From contig CAIJNI010000039.1 of assembly GCA_903821995.1 (NCBI GenBank), forward strand, positions 1 through 64,000: a stretch of DNA of 64,000 nt. Direction: 5' to 3'. This DNA comes from an uncultured beta proteobacterium. GTDB lineage: Bacteria > Pseudomonadota > Gammaproteobacteria > Burkholderiales > Burkholderiaceae. A program made the translations under genes and the position numbers. Positions within the stretch are counted from its first letter, which is position 1, and every line of letters starts with the position of its first letter. Below, piece after piece: positions 9,507 through 20,517 of the stretch. A model generated the notes under the pieces. It did no database searches, was not told where the DNA came from, and saw only the letters and a program-made list of their open reading frames with translations.

Positions 9507-12500
9507 ATGCCTAAACGGACAGACATAAAGAGTATTTTGATTATTGGCGCAGGGCCTATTATTATCGGTCAAGCCTGTGAATTTGATTATTCAGGTGCCC
9601 AGGCTTGTAAAGCACTGAGATCTGAGGGATATCGGATCATCTTGGTCAATAGTAATCCTGCCACGATCATGACTGATCCTGATATGGCTGATGTAACTTA
9701 CATTGAGCCAATTACTTGGGAAGTGCTTGAAAGAATTATTTCGAAAGAGCGCCCGGATGCTATTTTGCCAACAATGGGAGGCCAGACTGCCTTAAATTGT
9801 GCATTAGATTTGCACCGTAATGGCATTCTGACTAAGTATGAATGTGAATTAATCGGAGCATCCCCTGAGGCAATTGATAAGGCAGAAGACCGGCATAAAT
9901 TTAAAGAAGCGATGACCAAAATTAATTTGGGATCTGCTAAATCAGGAATTGCCCATTCTTGGGATGAGGCTCAACAAGTTCAACAAAAAATTGCCATTGA
10001 GGCGGAGTCGAGTGGTTTTCCAATCGTGATTCGTCCTTCTTTCACCATGGGTGGATCTGGTGGTGGTATTGCATATAACGTAGAAGAGTTCGAAGAAATC
10101 TGTAAGCGTGGCCTTGATATGTCACCAACGCATGAACTGTTGATTGAAGAGTCTTTGCTGGGTTGGAAAGAGTATGAAATGGAGGTTGTAAGAGACCGTC
10201 ATGACAATTGCATTATTGTTTGCTCAATTGAAAATTTAGACCCCATGGGTGTTCATACCGGCGATTCAATTACGGTAGCGCCAGCGCAAACGCTCACAGA
10301 CCGTGAATATCAAATTATGCGGAACGCCTCTTTAGCCGTTCTTCGCGAGATTGGTGTTGATACAGGTGGATCTAATGTCCAGTTTGCAATTAATCCAGTA
10401 GATGGTCGCATGATTGTGATTGAAATGAATCCACGTGTTTCTAGATCATCTGCATTAGCTTCTAAAGCAACAGGATTTCCCATTGCAAAGATAGCAGCTA
10501 AGCTAGCGGTGGGTTTTACCCTTGATGAATTACAAAATGAAATAACAGGAGGAGCAACACCTGCTTCATTTGAGCCCAGTATTGACTATGTTGTAACTAA
10601 GGTTCCTCGCTTTGCTTTTGAGAAATTCCCTGAGGCTGACAAGCACTTAACGACTCAAATGAAATCAGTTGGTGAGGTGATGGCGATTGGGCGCACTTTC
10701 CAAGAGTCATTTCAGAAAGCTCTAAGGGGGCTTGAAGTGGGCGTTGATGGCTTAGATGAAAAATCGACAGATCTAGATGAAATTATTGCTGAAATTAAAG
10801 CTCCTGGACCCGATAGGATCTGGTTTGTTGGAGACGCATTTAGACAAGGGTTAACAGTTGAAGAAGTTTTTAAACATACCGCGATAGATCGTTGGTTTCT
10901 AGTGCAAATTGAAGAAATTATTCATATTGAAGGCATTTTAAAACAACGTACTTTAAGTGATCTTGAAGAAACTGAATTAAGAATATTAAAACAAAAAGGT
11001 TTTTCGGATAGAAGGCTTGCGACGCTTCTTAACGTTAAACCAAAAGAAGTTCGTGAGATGCGCCATGAGTTAAAAATTCATCCTGTTTATAAGCGTGTTG
11101 ATACGTGTGCCGGTGAGTTTTCTACAAATACTGCTTATATGTATTCAAGCTATGAGAGTGCAACTAGCCAATGCGAAGCTAACCCAACGCAGGGTAAGAA
11201 GGTCATTGTTCTTGGTGGTGGTCCTAATCGAATTGGTCAAGGGATTGAATTTGATTACTGCTGTGTTCATGCTGCTTTGGCATTACGTGAAGATGGTTAT
11301 GAAACCATCATGGTGAATTGCAATCCAGAAACTGTTTCAACCGACTTTGACACTTCAGATCGTTTGTATTTTGAGCCTTTAACTTTAGAAGATGTTTTAG
11401 AAATAGTCAGAATTGAAAAACCTTTTGGGGTCATTGTTCAGTATGGAGGTCAAACTCCTTTGAAATTAGCCTTAGATCTTGAGGCCAATGGCGTGCCTAT
11501 TATTGGTACTTCGCCAGACATGATTGATGCGGCTGAAGATCGTGAAAGATTTCAGAAATTACTTTTTGAGTTAAAGCTCAGGCAACCCCCAAATAGGACT
11601 GCCCGCACTGAACCTGAAGCGTTAGTTTTAGCGGATGAAATTGGCTATCCATTGGTCGTTAGGCCATCCTATGTTCTTGGCGGTCGGGCGATGGAAATCG
11701 TGAACGACAGTCGCGACTTAGAAAGATATATGCGTGAAGCTGTCAAGGTGTCTCATGACTCTCCCGTCCTGTTAGATCGTTTTTTGAATGAGGCCATTGA
11801 ATGTGATGTTGATTGTATTTCTGATGGCACTCGCGTCTTTATTGGTGGCGTAATGGAGCATATTGAGCAAGCTGGAGTTCACTCAGGTGATTCAGCATGT
11901 TCCTTGCCACCGTATTCTTTATCACAAGCTACGATTGAAGAATTACGTCGTCAAACTGCAGCTATGGCCAAAGGTTTAAATGTTATAGGTCTCATGAATG
12001 TGCAATTTGCGATTCAGCATATTAACGGTCAGGATGTCGTATTTGTTTTAGAAGTTAACCCAAGAGCATCAAGGACAGTTCCTTATGTATCCAAAGCGAC
12101 TGGCCTACAACTAGCTAAAATTGCTGCTCGGTGTATGGTTGGCCAATCCTTAGACGAACAAAAAATTGGTAAAGAAGTGATACCGCCGTATTTTTCAGTT
12201 AAAGAAGCTGTATTCCCATTTAATAAATTTCCTGGCGTTGATCCAATTCTTGGGCCAGAAATGAGATCAACGGGTGAGGTGATGGGAGTTGGTCGAACTT
12301 TTGGAGAAGCTCTATTTAAATCCCAATTAGCAGCAAGTACTATTCTTCCAGAGAGTGGAACGGTACTTTTGTCAGTTAAAAATAGTGATAAAGACCGCGC
12401 CGTAGAAGTTGCCATTATTCTTCATAGTATGGGGTACCCAATTGTTGCTACTAAGGGGACTGCATTAGCCATTGCTGCTGCTGGCATACCTGTCAAGACT

Positions 12501-12764
12501 GTCAACAAGGTCAAAGATGGTCGTCCGCATATTGTAGATATGATTAAAAATGGCGAGATTAAGCTTGTATTTACCACGGTTGATGAAAATAGAATTGAAA
12601 TTGCAGATTCAAGATCTATTCGTATAACATCTCAAACAAATAAGGTAACCTATTACACAACGATCAGTGCGGCAAGAGCGGCTATTGAAGGTATTCGTGC
12701 GATTGATGAGTTGCAGGTTTATGATTTACAAAGTTTACATCAGAGTTTAATTTCAACTAATTAA
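9507..12764 (+). CDS. carB: Carbamoyl-phosphate synthase large subunit
   Basis: The 1085-residue synthase has the expected duplicated architecture. An N-terminal carboxyphosphate ATP-grasp half (about 1-400) carries [17 protein letters not shown] and [11 protein letters not shown]. An oligomerisation domain follows, then a second carbamate-phosphorylating half (about 555-935) with [19 protein letters not shown] and [13 protein letters not shown]-terminal MGS-like allosteric domain (about 940-1085) contains ATKGTA. It starts 1 base after the carA stop, so the two are translated as a unit. In Burkholderiales greA commonly follows carB, as it does here. Confidence 0.98.
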   Translation: MPKRTDIKSILIIGAGPIIIGQACEFDYSGAQACKALRSEGYRIILVNSNPATIMTDPDMADVTYIEPITWEVLERIISKERPDAILPTMGGQTALNCALDLHRNGILTKYECELIGASPEAIDKAEDRHKFKEAMTKINLGSAKSGIAHSWDEAQQVQQKIAIEAESSGFPIVIRPSFTMGGSGGGIAYNVEEFEEICKRGLDMSPTHELLIEESLLGWKEYEMEVVRDRHDNCIIVCSIENLDPMGVHTGDSITVAPAQTLTDREYQIMRNASLAVLREIGVDTGGSNVQFAINPVDGRMIVIEMNPRVSRSSALASKATGFPIAKIAAKLAVGFTLDELQNEITGGATPASFEPSIDYVVTKVPRFAFEKFPEADKHLTTQMKSVGEVMAIGRTFQESFQKALRGLEVGVDGLDEKSTDLDEIIAEIKAPGPDRIWFVGDAFRQGLTVEEVFKHTAIDRWFLVQIEEIIHIEGILKQRTLSDLEETELRILKQKGFSDRRLATLLNVKPKEVREMRHELKIHPVYKRVDTCAGEFSTNTAYMYSSYESATSQCEANPTQGKKVIVLGGGPNRIGQGIEFDYCCVHAALALREDGYETIMVNCNPETVSTDFDTSDRLYFEPLTLEDVLEIVRIEKPFGVIVQYGGQTPLKLALDLEANGVPIIGTSPDMIDAAEDRERFQKLLFELKLRQPPNRTARTEPEALVLADEIGYPLVVRPSYVLGGRAMEIVNDSRDLERYMREAVKVSHDSPVLLDRFLNEAIECDVDCISDGTRVFIGGVMEHIEQAGVHSGDSACSLPPYSLSQATIEELRRQTAAMAKGLNVIGLMNVQFAIQHINGQDVVFVLEVNPRASRTVPYVSKATGLQLAKIAARCMVGQSLDEQKIGKEVIPPYFSVKEAVFPFNKFPGVDPILGPEMRSTGEVMGVGRTFGEALFKSQLAASTILPESGTVLLSVKNSDKDRAVEVAIILHSMGYPIVATKGTALAIAAAGIPVKTVNKVKDGRPHIVDMIKNGEIKLVFTTVDENRIEIADSRSIRITSQTNKVTYYTTISAARAAIEGIRAIDELQVYDLQSLHQSLISTN

Positions 12765-12775
12765 GAATTGAGTTT

Positions 12776-13252
12776 ATGAGCACGATCCCTATTACTAAAA
12801 ATGGCGCAGAAAAACTAAAAGAAGAACTGCAACGTTTAAAACATATTGAGCGACCTGCAGTTGTGAATGCTATTTCGGAGGCTAGGGCACAGGGTGACTT
12901 ATCTGAAAACGCGGAGTATGACGCAGCGAAAGAAAAGCAAGCTTTTATTGAAGGTCGAATTCAGGAAGTTGAAAGTAAACTAGCTGCAGCGCAGATTATT
13001 GACCCAACTATGTTAGAGGCAGACGGTCGTGTAGTTTTTGGTGCGACTGTAGATCTTGAGGATTTAGAAAATGGCACTAAGGTGACCTATCAAATTGTTG
13101 GCGATGATGAAGCGGATATTGATCAAAATAAAATCTCCATTAGTTCGCCCATTGCTCGTGCTTTAATTAGAAAAGAATCTGGTGATGTTGTGATGGTGAT
13201 GGCACCTGGTGGAGACCGCCAAGTCGAAATTTTAGGTGTGAGATATATTTAA
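12776..13252 (+). CDS. greA: Transcription elongation factor GreA
   Basis: This 158-residue factor stimulates the intrinsic RNA-cleavage activity of stalled RNA polymerase. It has an N-terminal antiparallel coiled coil (about residues 5-75) with the conserved tip segment [19 protein letters not shown], which carries the acidic residues inserted into the polymerase secondary channel. The C-terminal FKBP-like domain (about 80-158) includes VYG-like FGATVDL. The length is exactly typical. It is 11 bases downstream of carB and probably in the same transcript. Confidence 0.98.
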   Translation: MSTIPITKNGAEKLKEELQRLKHIERPAVVNAISEARAQGDLSENAEYDAAKEKQAFIEGRIQEVESKLAAAQIIDPTMLEADGRVVFGATVDLEDLENGTKVTYQIVGDDEADIDQNKISISSPIARALIRKESGDVVMVMAPGGDRQVEILGVRYI

Positions 13253-13281
13253 TTCACGAAGTTTTTTCTAAAGATAGTTTA

Positions 13282-13740
13282 ATGATGGTGCAAAGAGTAT
13301 TTTTAGTTATTGCTGGAATTTGGTTGGGTGGGCTTTGTATTGCCGGTTATTTAGTAGCGCCAACCATCTTTAGTGTGATGACGGATCGTCAAGCTGCAGG
13401 TGTAGTTGCTGGTGAAGTATTTAAAAACATGACACTATTTACATTGATTGTTTGCACTGTCCTTTTAATATTTTCGAATGTGTTGGTTAAGCGATCTTTT
13501 TCACAATTCAGAAACCTTCGCTGGATTTTATTGGGGATTTTGTTTCTCACATTGATTGGTGGCTTTGTACTACAACCCTGGATGAACGGGCTTCGGGAGG
13601 CCGCATTGGCCGGTGGTGCTCCTGTCATGGCGTCACCACAAGGACCATTATTTGGCACCTTGCACGGGATTTCTAGTGTGATTTATCTTTTGGAAACAAG
13701 TTTAGGCTTATTGCTATTTTGGAAAGCAAGTAAAGTTTAG
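13282..13740 (+). CDS. DUF4149 integral membrane protein
   Basis: The 152-residue protein has four predicted membrane segments (about residues 5-27, 47-66, 80-100 and 125-148). The opening WLGGLCIAGYLVAPTIF and the conserved GTLHGISSVIYL near the end fit the DUF4149 (TMEM205-like) family. Members commonly sit between greA and yhbY in Burkholderiales. No function is established. Two ATG codons are adjacent; the first is used here. Confidence 0.8.
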   Translation: MMVQRVFLVIAGIWLGGLCIAGYLVAPTIFSVMTDRQAAGVVAGEVFKNMTLFTLIVCTVLLIFSNVLVKRSFSQFRNLRWILLGILFLTLIGGFVLQPWMNGLREAALAGGAPVMASPQGPLFGTLHGISSVIYLLETSLGLLLFWKASKV

Positions 13741-13755
13741 AGGCGCAAGTTGGTG

Positions 13756-14265
13756 TTAGCCTAATTGGCGTTTCTTAACACTTTTCTTCCGGGGTTTAGC
13801 TCGCTTAACTTGACCTCCTGCAGCCACACGCTCATTTCCCAAGAGTCTTGTTGCAACTGGTTTCGGACGTTTTTGAGGATTACGCGTAAACTTTTTAACA
13901 AAGACAGTTTTGGGTGCGCCAAAACTGTCTGCTTTGGATTTCTTGTGTGGAGATTTCTTAAGAGGAATGATTTCTCGTTCAGTTGTGCTGTTGTCTTGCC
14001 TGTAAAGAACTAAAAGTTTGCCGATATGTTGAACTGGTGCTGCATTGAGTTTTTCGCAAAGTTCCTCATAGATGGCAATGCGAGCTTCACGATCATCGCC
14101 AAAAACACGTATTTTGATCAAATGGTGGGTATTAAGAGCAAGGTCAGCTTCTTTAAGAACACCAGGTGTTAGGCCATCTCCTCCTATCATGACGATAGGA
14201 TTTAATGCATGTGCTTCAGAGCGAAGAGTGGCGCGAGCGATAGAATCAATGTGTAGTGTTGTCAT
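13756..14265 (-). CDS. yhbY: YhbY-type CRM-domain RNA-binding protein
   Basis: The first about 95 residues form a CRM domain: RATLRSEAHALNPIVMIG, the GLTPGVLKEADLAL segment, and IKIRVFGDDREARIAIYEEL, ending with HIGKLLVLYR. YhbY proteins bind 23S rRNA precursor and pre-50S particles. This one is 169 residues, longer than the roughly 97-residue E. coli protein, because of a basic tail rich in Lys/Arg (ending RAKPRKKSVKKRQLG). The tail probably adds nonspecific RNA affinity. It is divergent from rlmE, itself an rRNA-modifying gene. Confidence 0.9.
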   Translation of the reverse strand: MTTLHIDSIARATLRSEAHALNPIVMIGGDGLTPGVLKEADLALNTHHLIKIRVFGDDREARIAIYEELCEKLNAAPVQHIGKLLVLYRQDNSTTEREIIPLKKSPHKKSKADSFGAPKTVFVKKFTRNPQKRPKPVATRLLGNERVAAGGQVKRAKPRKKSVKKRQLG

Positions 14266-14320
14266 AACGATATTATGACTGACTTAGAATCATATGGAAA
14301 TGCTTTAATAAGGTATAAGA

Positions 14321-14992
14321 GTGGCAAAAAATAAATTTAATAAAGATTGGTTACAGGATCATCTTTCTGATCCCTATGTAAAAAGGGCTCAGAGGGAGGG
14401 GTTTCGTGCGCGCGCAGCTTATAAGTTACTAGAAATTGATGAACAAGATCATCTCATACGACCGGGTATGGTCATCGTTGACCTAGGGAGTGCTCCTGGT
14501 AGTTGGTGTCAATATGCTCGGCAAAGGCTGATTGAGCTTGAAAAAAAGCAAGGAATACATACTGAGGGCAGGCTGAGTGGGACTATTGTTGCGATTGATA
14601 TGTTGCCGATGGAGCCGGTTCAGGATGTCCATTTCTTAATAGGTGACTTTAGAGAAGATCAGGTTTTACTAGAATTTGAAAAGTTACTTCCAGGGACAAA
14701 TTCAGAAGGTAATCGGGTTGACTTGGTTCTTTCGGACATGGCTCCCAATCTTTCTGGAGTATCAACGGCAGATTCTGCAAGGATGGGTCATTTGGCAGAA
14801 CTTGCCCTGGATTTTTCCGTTAAACATTTAAAAAAAGATGGTGCGCTTTTAATTAAATGTTTTCACGGAAGTGGTTATAGCCAAATTGTGGAGTCCTTTA
14901 AGAAGGTTTTTAAGCAGGTTACGCCACGTAAGCCCAAAGCATCTAGAGATCGATCATCAGAAACCTTTCTTTTGGGAAGATTTCTTAAATAA
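14321..14992 (+). CDS. rlmE: 23S rRNA (uridine-2552) 2'-O-methyltransferase
   Basis: The 223-residue RrmJ/FtsJ enzyme methylates U2552 in the 23S A-loop. It shows the N-terminal basic segment [24 protein letters not shown] with the first catalytic Lys. The SAM-binding motif is [12 protein letters not shown], the catalytic Asp is in [12 protein letters not shown], and the later Lys and Glu are in [10 protein letters not shown] and SSETFLLGR. This gives the KDKE tetrad. The start is GTG, chosen because it gives the family N-terminus. It lies upstream of ftsH, as in E. coli. Confidence 0.96.
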   Translation: MAKNKFNKDWLQDHLSDPYVKRAQREGFRARAAYKLLEIDEQDHLIRPGMVIVDLGSAPGSWCQYARQRLIELEKKQGIHTEGRLSGTIVAIDMLPMEPVQDVHFLIGDFREDQVLLEFEKLLPGTNSEGNRVDLVLSDMAPNLSGVSTADSARMGHLAELALDFSVKHLKKDGALLIKCFHGSGYSQIVESFKKVFKQVTPRKPKASRDRSSETFLLGRFLK

Positions 14993-15154
14993 ACCAATAC
15001 AAAAGTAATAGATTATCGCAAGTTCCTGTTTTAAATAATAAAAACAATTTTTTTTCTAAAAGTTATATAATTTATTTAATGTCAGCACTTGAAAATAGTG
15101 ATTTATAGAATTACTTACTAAGATATATCCGAATAAATCGGAACTGGAGTTATT

Positions 15155-17038
15155 TTGAATAATCAGATGATGCAAAAAGTAGGTGTGTGGTTAATCGTCG
15201 CACTTGTTTTATTTACTGTTTTTAAACAGTTTGATAAGCCACGTTTTCAAGATCAAGTGACTTATTCCCAGTTCATGGAAGATGCTAAAAACGGTAAAGT
15301 CCGTCGCGTCGATGTTCAAGGCAGAATGCTTCAAGTGACCAATGGTGATGGAAACAAGTACAGTATCATTTCTCCAGGCGATATTTGGATGGTTGGAGAT
15401 TTGATGAAATATGGTGTTCAGGTCACTGGTAAAGCAGATGATGAGCCCAACTTATTTGTATCAGCTTTGTACTATCTTGGTCCAACATTGCTAATCATTG
15501 GATTTTGGTTCTTTATGATGCGTCAGATGCAAGGCGGCGGTAAAGGCGGTGCTTTTTCCTTTGGAAAATCTCGTGCACGACTTGTCGATGAGAATAACAA
15601 TCAGATTAACTTTACTGATGTGGCTGGATGTGACGAAGCCAAAGAGGAAGTTTCTGAGCTAGTCGACTTTTTAAAAGATCCACAAAAGTTTCAAAATTTA
15701 GGTGGCCGTATTCCACGAGGTGTTTTACTTGTTGGGCCTCCTGGAACTGGTAAAACTCTTTTGGCCAGGGCTATTGCTGGAGAAGCTAAAGTACCTTTCT
15801 TTGCAATCTCTGGATCTGATTTTGTTGAAATGTTTGTCGGTGTTGGTGCAGCACGGGTCCGTGATATGTTTGAAAACGCCAAGAAAAATGCGCCTTGTAT
15901 TGTATTTATTGATGAGATTGATGCTGTTGGCCGCCACCGCGGTGCGGGTATGGGTGGTGGTAATGATGAGCGTGAGCAGACTCTTAACCAAATGCTTGTG
16001 GAGATGGATGGTTTTGAACCCAATAGCGGTGTGATTGTTATTGCAGCAACTAATCGTTCAGATGTTCTTGATAAAGCTTTATTGCGTCCAGGTCGTTTTG
16101 ATCGGCAGGTACATGTAGGATTACCTGATATTCGTGGGCGTGAGCAAATTCTTAAAGTTCATATGCGCAAGGTTCCGCTGAGTCCTGATGTTGATGCAGC
16201 TGTTTTAGCGAGAGGGACACCTGGATTTTCAGGAGCAGATTTAGCAAATTTAGTGAATGAAGCTGCCTTATTTGCTGCACGACGATCCAAGCGTTCTGTC
16301 GATATGATGGACTTTGAAGACGCAAAAGATAAAATATATATGGGGCCTGAGCGCAAGTCTGCTGTGATGAGAGAAGACGAGCGTCGTAACACGGCTTACC
16401 ATGAGTCCGGACATGCCGTAGTTGCAAAATTGTTACCGAAGGCAGATCCTGTGCATAAGGTAACAATCATGCCTCGTGGTATGGCCTTAGGGGTCACTTG
16501 GCAACTGCCAGAGTTTGATCGCGTCAATCTGTATAAAGATCGTATGTTGGAAGATTTAGCAATTCTATTTGGTGGTCGTGCTGCAGAAGAAGTATTTTTG
16601 AACTCAATGAGTACTGGAGCTTCAAATGACTTTGAGCGAGCGACTAAAATGGCTCGCGATATGGTGACACGCTACGGAATGAGTGAGTCCTTGGGTACGA
16701 TGGTTTACGTTGATACCGAGTCTGAAAGTGTTTTTGGACGAGTTAATTCAAAGACTGTTTCAGAAGCTACGCAACAAAAGGTTGATGCTGAAATACGTTC
16801 CTTAGTTGATAACCAATATGCTATGGCAAGGTCATTGCTCCAGCAAAACCGTGACAAAGTAGAGAGTATGGTTGCAGCGCTTTTGGAGTGGGAAACTATT
16901 GATGCTGATCAAGTCAATGACATCATGTCAGGCAAACCCCCGAGATTACCGAAAGTTTCTGATTCAATTATTGGACCTACGGGCGGTGATGGTGGCGGTG
17001 CTGTTCCTGCACAAGGTAATGCCCCTGCAACAGCTTAA
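15155..17038 (+). CDS. ftsH: ATP-dependent zinc metalloprotease FtsH
   Basis: This 627-residue membrane AAA+ protease degrades misfolded membrane proteins and regulators. It has a transmembrane segment at about residues 9-25, a periplasmic domain, and a second transmembrane helix at about 103-122. The AAA module has Walker A GPPGTGKT (about 194-201), Walker [11 protein letters not shown] and the RPGRFDRQ second region of homology. The zinc motif is HESGH (about 416-420). The start is TTG with a GGAG site 5 bases upstream; this gives MNNQMMQK, which matches the family N-terminus. The folP ATG overlaps its stop by one base. Confidence 0.98.
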   Translation: MNNQMMQKVGVWLIVALVLFTVFKQFDKPRFQDQVTYSQFMEDAKNGKVRRVDVQGRMLQVTNGDGNKYSIISPGDIWMVGDLMKYGVQVTGKADDEPNLFVSALYYLGPTLLIIGFWFFMMRQMQGGGKGGAFSFGKSRARLVDENNNQINFTDVAGCDEAKEEVSELVDFLKDPQKFQNLGGRIPRGVLLVGPPGTGKTLLARAIAGEAKVPFFAISGSDFVEMFVGVGAARVRDMFENAKKNAPCIVFIDEIDAVGRHRGAGMGGGNDEREQTLNQMLVEMDGFEPNSGVIVIAATNRSDVLDKALLRPGRFDRQVHVGLPDIRGREQILKVHMRKVPLSPDVDAAVLARGTPGFSGADLANLVNEAALFAARRSKRSVDMMDFEDAKDKIYMGPERKSAVMREDERRNTAYHESGHAVVAKLLPKADPVHKVTIMPRGMALGVTWQLPEFDRVNLYKDRMLEDLAILFGGRAAEEVFLNSMSTGASNDFERATKMARDMVTRYGMSESLGTMVYVDTESESVFGRVNSKTVSEATQQKVDAEIRSLVDNQYAMARSLLQQNRDKVESMVAALLEWETIDADQVNDIMSGKPPRLPKVSDSIIGPTGGDGGGAVPAQGNAPATA

Positions 17039-17907
17039 TGTTGAATGAAGAAAAATTGCCCGTAGCATGGCGCTGCGGGCGTTTTTATTTTGACTGGTCT
17101 AAAAGACATAAGCCAGTTGTGATGGGCATCTTGAATGTTACCCCGGACTCTTTTTCAGATGGGGGTAAATTCTTCTCAGTCAATGCAGCTATTGAGCAGG
17201 CGCACCATATGATTCAGGCGGGTGCTGAAATTATTGATATTGGGGGTGAGTCCACGAGGCCTGGAGCTCAAGAAATTTCTGTTCAAGAAGAGCTTGATCG
17301 GATCTTACCTGTGATTGAAGTACTGCTTAAAGAAAATATTGCAATATCAGTTGACACCTATAAACCTCAAACTATGGAGGTGGTTGCTCATTTAGGGGTT
17401 GATATGATTAATGATATATGGGGACTAAGAAAACCTGAGGCCATAGAAACGGTCGCTAAATTTCCACAACTAGGTTTATGTTTAATGCATATGCAAAACA
17501 GTCCATTTGACATGCAGATCAAACCGCATTATGACGATGTGCTTCAGGAGGTTGATCGTTTTTTTGCTGCGCGATTACAGGCATTAAGTATTGCAAAAAT
17601 TGAGTCCATCCGAATTGTAATAGACCCAGGACTTGGTTTTGGAAAAACGCCAGAGCATAATTTACGGCTCATTAACCGCTTAGATTCTTTAATACATTTT
17701 AATTGCCCAATTTTAATGGGAGCTTCAAGAAAATCAACTTTAAGAAAAATTACCGGGGATCATTTGTCACATATGACTGTTCCTAGTGTTGTTGCTGGGA
17801 TTTTAGCGGCAGATCGAGGGGCTCATATTCTTCGTGTTCATGATGTTCCTGAAACGATAGCTGCTCTTAAAGTACGTCAAGCGATTATGGTCGAAGGTCT
17901 TTCTTAA
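17038..17907 (+). CDS. folP: Dihydropteroate synthase
   Basis: FolP condenses 6-hydroxymethyl-dihydropterin diphosphate with p-aminobenzoate in folate synthesis and is the sulfonamide target. The 289-residue TIM barrel has MGILNVTPDSFSDGGKF, IIDIGGESTRPGA, the Asp/Asn pterin-binding segment DMINDIWG, the IVIDPGLGFGKTPEHNL loop, and the late motif ILMGASRKS. The ATG overlaps the ftsH stop (TAATG), so translation is coupled. The order ftsH-folP-glmM is widespread in proteobacteria. Confidence 0.97.
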   Translation: MLNEEKLPVAWRCGRFYFDWSKRHKPVVMGILNVTPDSFSDGGKFFSVNAAIEQAHHMIQAGAEIIDIGGESTRPGAQEISVQEELDRILPVIEVLLKENIAISVDTYKPQTMEVVAHLGVDMINDIWGLRKPEAIETVAKFPQLGLCLMHMQNSPFDMQIKPHYDDVLQEVDRFFAARLQALSIAKIESIRIVIDPGLGFGKTPEHNLRLINRLDSLIHFNCPILMGASRKSTLRKITGDHLSHMTVPSVVAGILAADRGAHILRVHDVPETIAALKVRQAIMVEGLS

Positions 17908-17925
17908 ACAGGATAGAATTCATAC

Positions 17926-19272
17926 ATGAACAGAAAATATTTTGGCACGGATGGCATTCGCGGTGAAGTAGGGACTTATCCGATTACACCTGATTTTATG
18001 ATGAGGTTAGGTTATGCTGCCGGTCGCGTTTTATCTAAAAAGACTGATGCGATACATGGTAGGCCTGGGGTGTTGATTGGCAAAGATACGCGTATCTCAG
18101 GCTATATGTTAGAGGCGGCTCTTGAGGCGGGATTTTCTGCGGCGGGTATAGACGTATTTTTATGCGGCCCGATACCAACCCCAGGCGTGGCTTATTTAAC
18201 AAGGGCTTTAAGACTTTCAGCGGGTGCGGTGATTTCAGCATCCCACAATTTATTTCAAGATAATGGTGTTAAATTTTTCTCTGCTGTAGGGGATAAATTA
18301 TCTGATGCAATGGAGCGTGAAATTGAAGCTGAGCTTGAAGAACCTTTTCAATGTGTACCCTCTGCACAATTGGGAAAAGTAAAGAGATTAGATGATGCTG
18401 CGGGAAGGTATATTGAATTTTGTAAAAGTACTTTTCCTAATGATTTGGATTTACATGGGTTAAAGCTGGTTGTTGATAGTGCTCATGGCGCGGCTTATCA
18501 CATTGCATCGCATGTGTTTCATGAACTAGGTGCTGAAGTGATTTCTATTGGGAATCAACCCAATGGGCAAAATATCAATGATCATGTTGGAGCCACTTCG
18601 CCCCAGTTATGCGTTGAGACTGTTTTACGCGAAAAAGCACATTTTGGGATAGCACTTGATGGTGACGCTGATCGGCTTCAAATGGTTGATCATGAAGGAA
18701 GACTATTTAATGGTGATGAGCTTTTATATTTAATAGCACTTCATCAAAAAGATCAAAATCAACCCTTAGACGGGGTCGTTGGAACATTGATGACTAATTT
18801 AGCTGTGGAGCATGCTTTACAAAAGATACAGGTTCCATTTGAGCGTGCTGCGGTTGGCGATCGTTATGTTCTTGAAATGCTTAAAGCCAAAGGCTGGAAA
18901 ATAGGTGGCGAAAGCTCGGGACACTTGTTGTTTTTGGATAAACACACCACGGGGGATGGCATAGTAGCTGCTTTACAAATTTTAATGGGGTACTGCAGAA
19001 ATAAAGTTGATTTAAGTCAGAGCTTGGCAGATGTAAAGCTTTTCCCCCAAGTGATGCTCAATATTCGATACAAGAGAGAATATGACTGGAAGTCAGATGA
19101 GTCACTAAAAGCAAGACAAGAACTCATAGAAAAAGAGCTTGGGAGCACTGGTAGGGTTCTCATTAGAGCTTCTGGTACAGAGCCGGTCCTTAGAGTCATG
19201 GTAGAGGCTTTAGACAGACTGCAGGCTGAAAAAGCGGCTAAATATATCGCTAATGAAATTCCCTTAGCTTGA
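17926..19272 (+). CDS. glmM: Phosphoglucosamine mutase
   Basis: GlmM interconverts glucosamine-6-phosphate and glucosamine-1-phosphate on the way to UDP-GlcNAc. The 448-residue protein has the N-terminal [12 protein letters not shown], the active phosphoserine loop ISASHN (Ser106 by count), the metal-binding DGDADRLQ loop, [10 protein letters not shown] for substrate specificity, and the phosphate-binding [12 protein letters not shown] near the end. One oddity is that the usual Pro after the active loop (SASHNP) is Leu here ([11 protein letters not shown]). It is the last gene of the ftsH-folP-glmM cluster. Confidence 0.97.
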   Translation: MNRKYFGTDGIRGEVGTYPITPDFMMRLGYAAGRVLSKKTDAIHGRPGVLIGKDTRISGYMLEAALEAGFSAAGIDVFLCGPIPTPGVAYLTRALRLSAGAVISASHNLFQDNGVKFFSAVGDKLSDAMEREIEAELEEPFQCVPSAQLGKVKRLDDAAGRYIEFCKSTFPNDLDLHGLKLVVDSAHGAAYHIASHVFHELGAEVISIGNQPNGQNINDHVGATSPQLCVETVLREKAHFGIALDGDADRLQMVDHEGRLFNGDELLYLIALHQKDQNQPLDGVVGTLMTNLAVEHALQKIQVPFERAAVGDRYVLEMLKAKGWKIGGESSGHLLFLDKHTTGDGIVAALQILMGYCRNKVDLSQSLADVKLFPQVMLNIRYKREYDWKSDESLKARQELIEKELGSTGRVLIRASGTEPVLRVMVEALDRLQAEKAAKYIANEIPLA

Positions 19273-19352
19273 TTTTCTTAGATTGCTTTCCTTTAAGGGC
19301 TTAGACTTAGCTTGGAATAGACAAAATAAAATAGATAAAGCCTTTATGACAA

Positions 19353-19370
19353 TTGTCACAAATCCTTCAT
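19353..19370 (+). promoter_or_regulatory. Pho box upstream of pstS
   Basis: TTGTCAC and CCTTCAT are two half-sites 11 bases apart, in the pattern of the PhoB box (consensus half CTGTCAT). The 18-base site matches the E. coli-type consensus at 13 positions. It lies 55 bases before the pstS ATG, where a PhoB site would replace the -35 element. The phoB-phoR genes are in the same cluster. Confidence 0.65.
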
Positions 19371-19425
19371 AATCTTCATTTAGTCTATAGCCTGAGTCAT
19401 TTGACTCCTAACTAAAGAGGAAATC

Positions 19426-20448
19426 ATGCGTACAAAAATTGCAAAAATATTTCTGCTGGGTGCTTTAGCATCAGCAACAGTTTCATCCTTCGCGATTGAC
19501 ATTACAGGAGCAGGTGCATCCTTTCCAGCCCCAGTCTATAGTAAGTGGGCTGAAGCATATCAAAAACAAACAGGAAACAAAGTGAACTATGCATCTATTG
19601 GTTCATCGGGTGGTATTAAGCAGATTAGAGAAAAAACTGTTGATTTCGGAGCTACAGATGCGCCATTAAAAGGTGATGCTTTAGATAAAGATGGAATGGT
19701 ACAGTTTCCTGCAATCATTGGTGGTGTAGTTGCTGTAGTCAATTTGCCAGGTTTTAAACCAGGAGAATTAAAACTTGATGGTGAAACTTTAGCGAATATT
19801 TTTAATGGTGATATTAATAACTGGAACGCTGCACAGATTGCAGCTGTTAATCCAGGAAAGAAATTGCCGGATCAAGCTATTACGGTAGTTACACGTTCTG
19901 ATGGTTCTGGGACAACTGCTGTTTTTACAGACTATTTAACAAAAGCAAATAAAAGATGGGCAGATTCAATTGGATCTGGAGCAATCGTTAAGTGGCCTGC
20001 ACTTTCAACTGTAGGTGGAAAGGGTAACGAAGGCGTATCTGCAAACGTTAGCCGTGTTAAAGGATCAATTGGTTATGTTGAATATGCTTACGCAAAACTC
20101 AATAAAATGACGACACTTCAGTTAAAGAACTTGGATGGCAAATTTGTATCCCCAAGTCTTGATAGTTTTAAAGCTGCAGCTGCGGGTGCTAACTGGTCTT
20201 CTTCTCCTGGCATGGGGATTTCAATGACTAATCAGCCAGGTGCAAATTCATGGCCTATAGCTGCTGCATCATTTATCTTAATGTACAAAGATCCAGCTAA
20301 TAAAGAGAAGTCTTCAGAAGCAATTAAGTTCTTCGAATGGGCCTTTAAAAATGGAGCTTCAACTGCTGTCGAGTTAGAGTATGTTCCTTTGCCAGCAAAT
20401 GTGACGGATTACATTGCTAAAAATGTTTGGTCAAATATTGCAAAGTAA
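19426..20448 (+). CDS. pstS: Phosphate ABC transporter, periplasmic phosphate-binding protein
   Basis: This 340-residue receptor captures inorganic phosphate for the PstCAB importer. It has a signal peptide cleaved after about residue 23 (VSSFA). The mature protein begins ITGAGASFPAPVYSKW, and phosphate-contacting motifs YASIGSSGG, DFGATDAPL and RSDGSGTTAVFTDYL follow. A good ribosome-binding site (AGAGGAAA) precedes the ATG. A Pho box precedes the gene and a terminator follows it, so it is likely the most highly expressed member of the operon under phosphate limitation. Confidence 0.98.
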   Translation: MRTKIAKIFLLGALASATVSSFAIDITGAGASFPAPVYSKWAEAYQKQTGNKVNYASIGSSGGIKQIREKTVDFGATDAPLKGDALDKDGMVQFPAIIGGVVAVVNLPGFKPGELKLDGETLANIFNGDINNWNAAQIAAVNPGKKLPDQAITVVTRSDGSGTTAVFTDYLTKANKRWADSIGSGAIVKWPALSTVGGKGNEGVSANVSRVKGSIGYVEYAYAKLNKMTTLQLKNLDGKFVSPSLDSFKAAAAGANWSSSPGMGISMTNQPGANSWPIAAASFILMYKDPANKEKSSEAIKFFEWAFKNGASTAVELEYVPLPANVTDYIAKNVWSNIAK

Positions 20449-20457
20449 TTAGCGATT

Positions 20458-20487
20458 AATTCTCCCTAAATGTTAGGGAGAATTTTT
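20458..20487 (+). terminator. Rho-independent terminator/attenuator between pstS and pstC
   Basis: A 12-bp stem (core TTCTCCCTAA pairing with TTAGGGAGAA, 3-base loop) is followed by TTTTTG. It lies 9 bases after the pstS stop. Partial termination here would give excess PstS over the membrane components. Confidence 0.88.
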
Positions 20488-20517
20488 GATTTTAATTTTC
20501 CAACTAATCGATAAAAT

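Noticed and set aside
15702-16034. Long frames in other registers and on the opposite strand of ftsH
   Set aside because: They are shadows of the strongly conserved ftsH frame and have no recognisable protein features.
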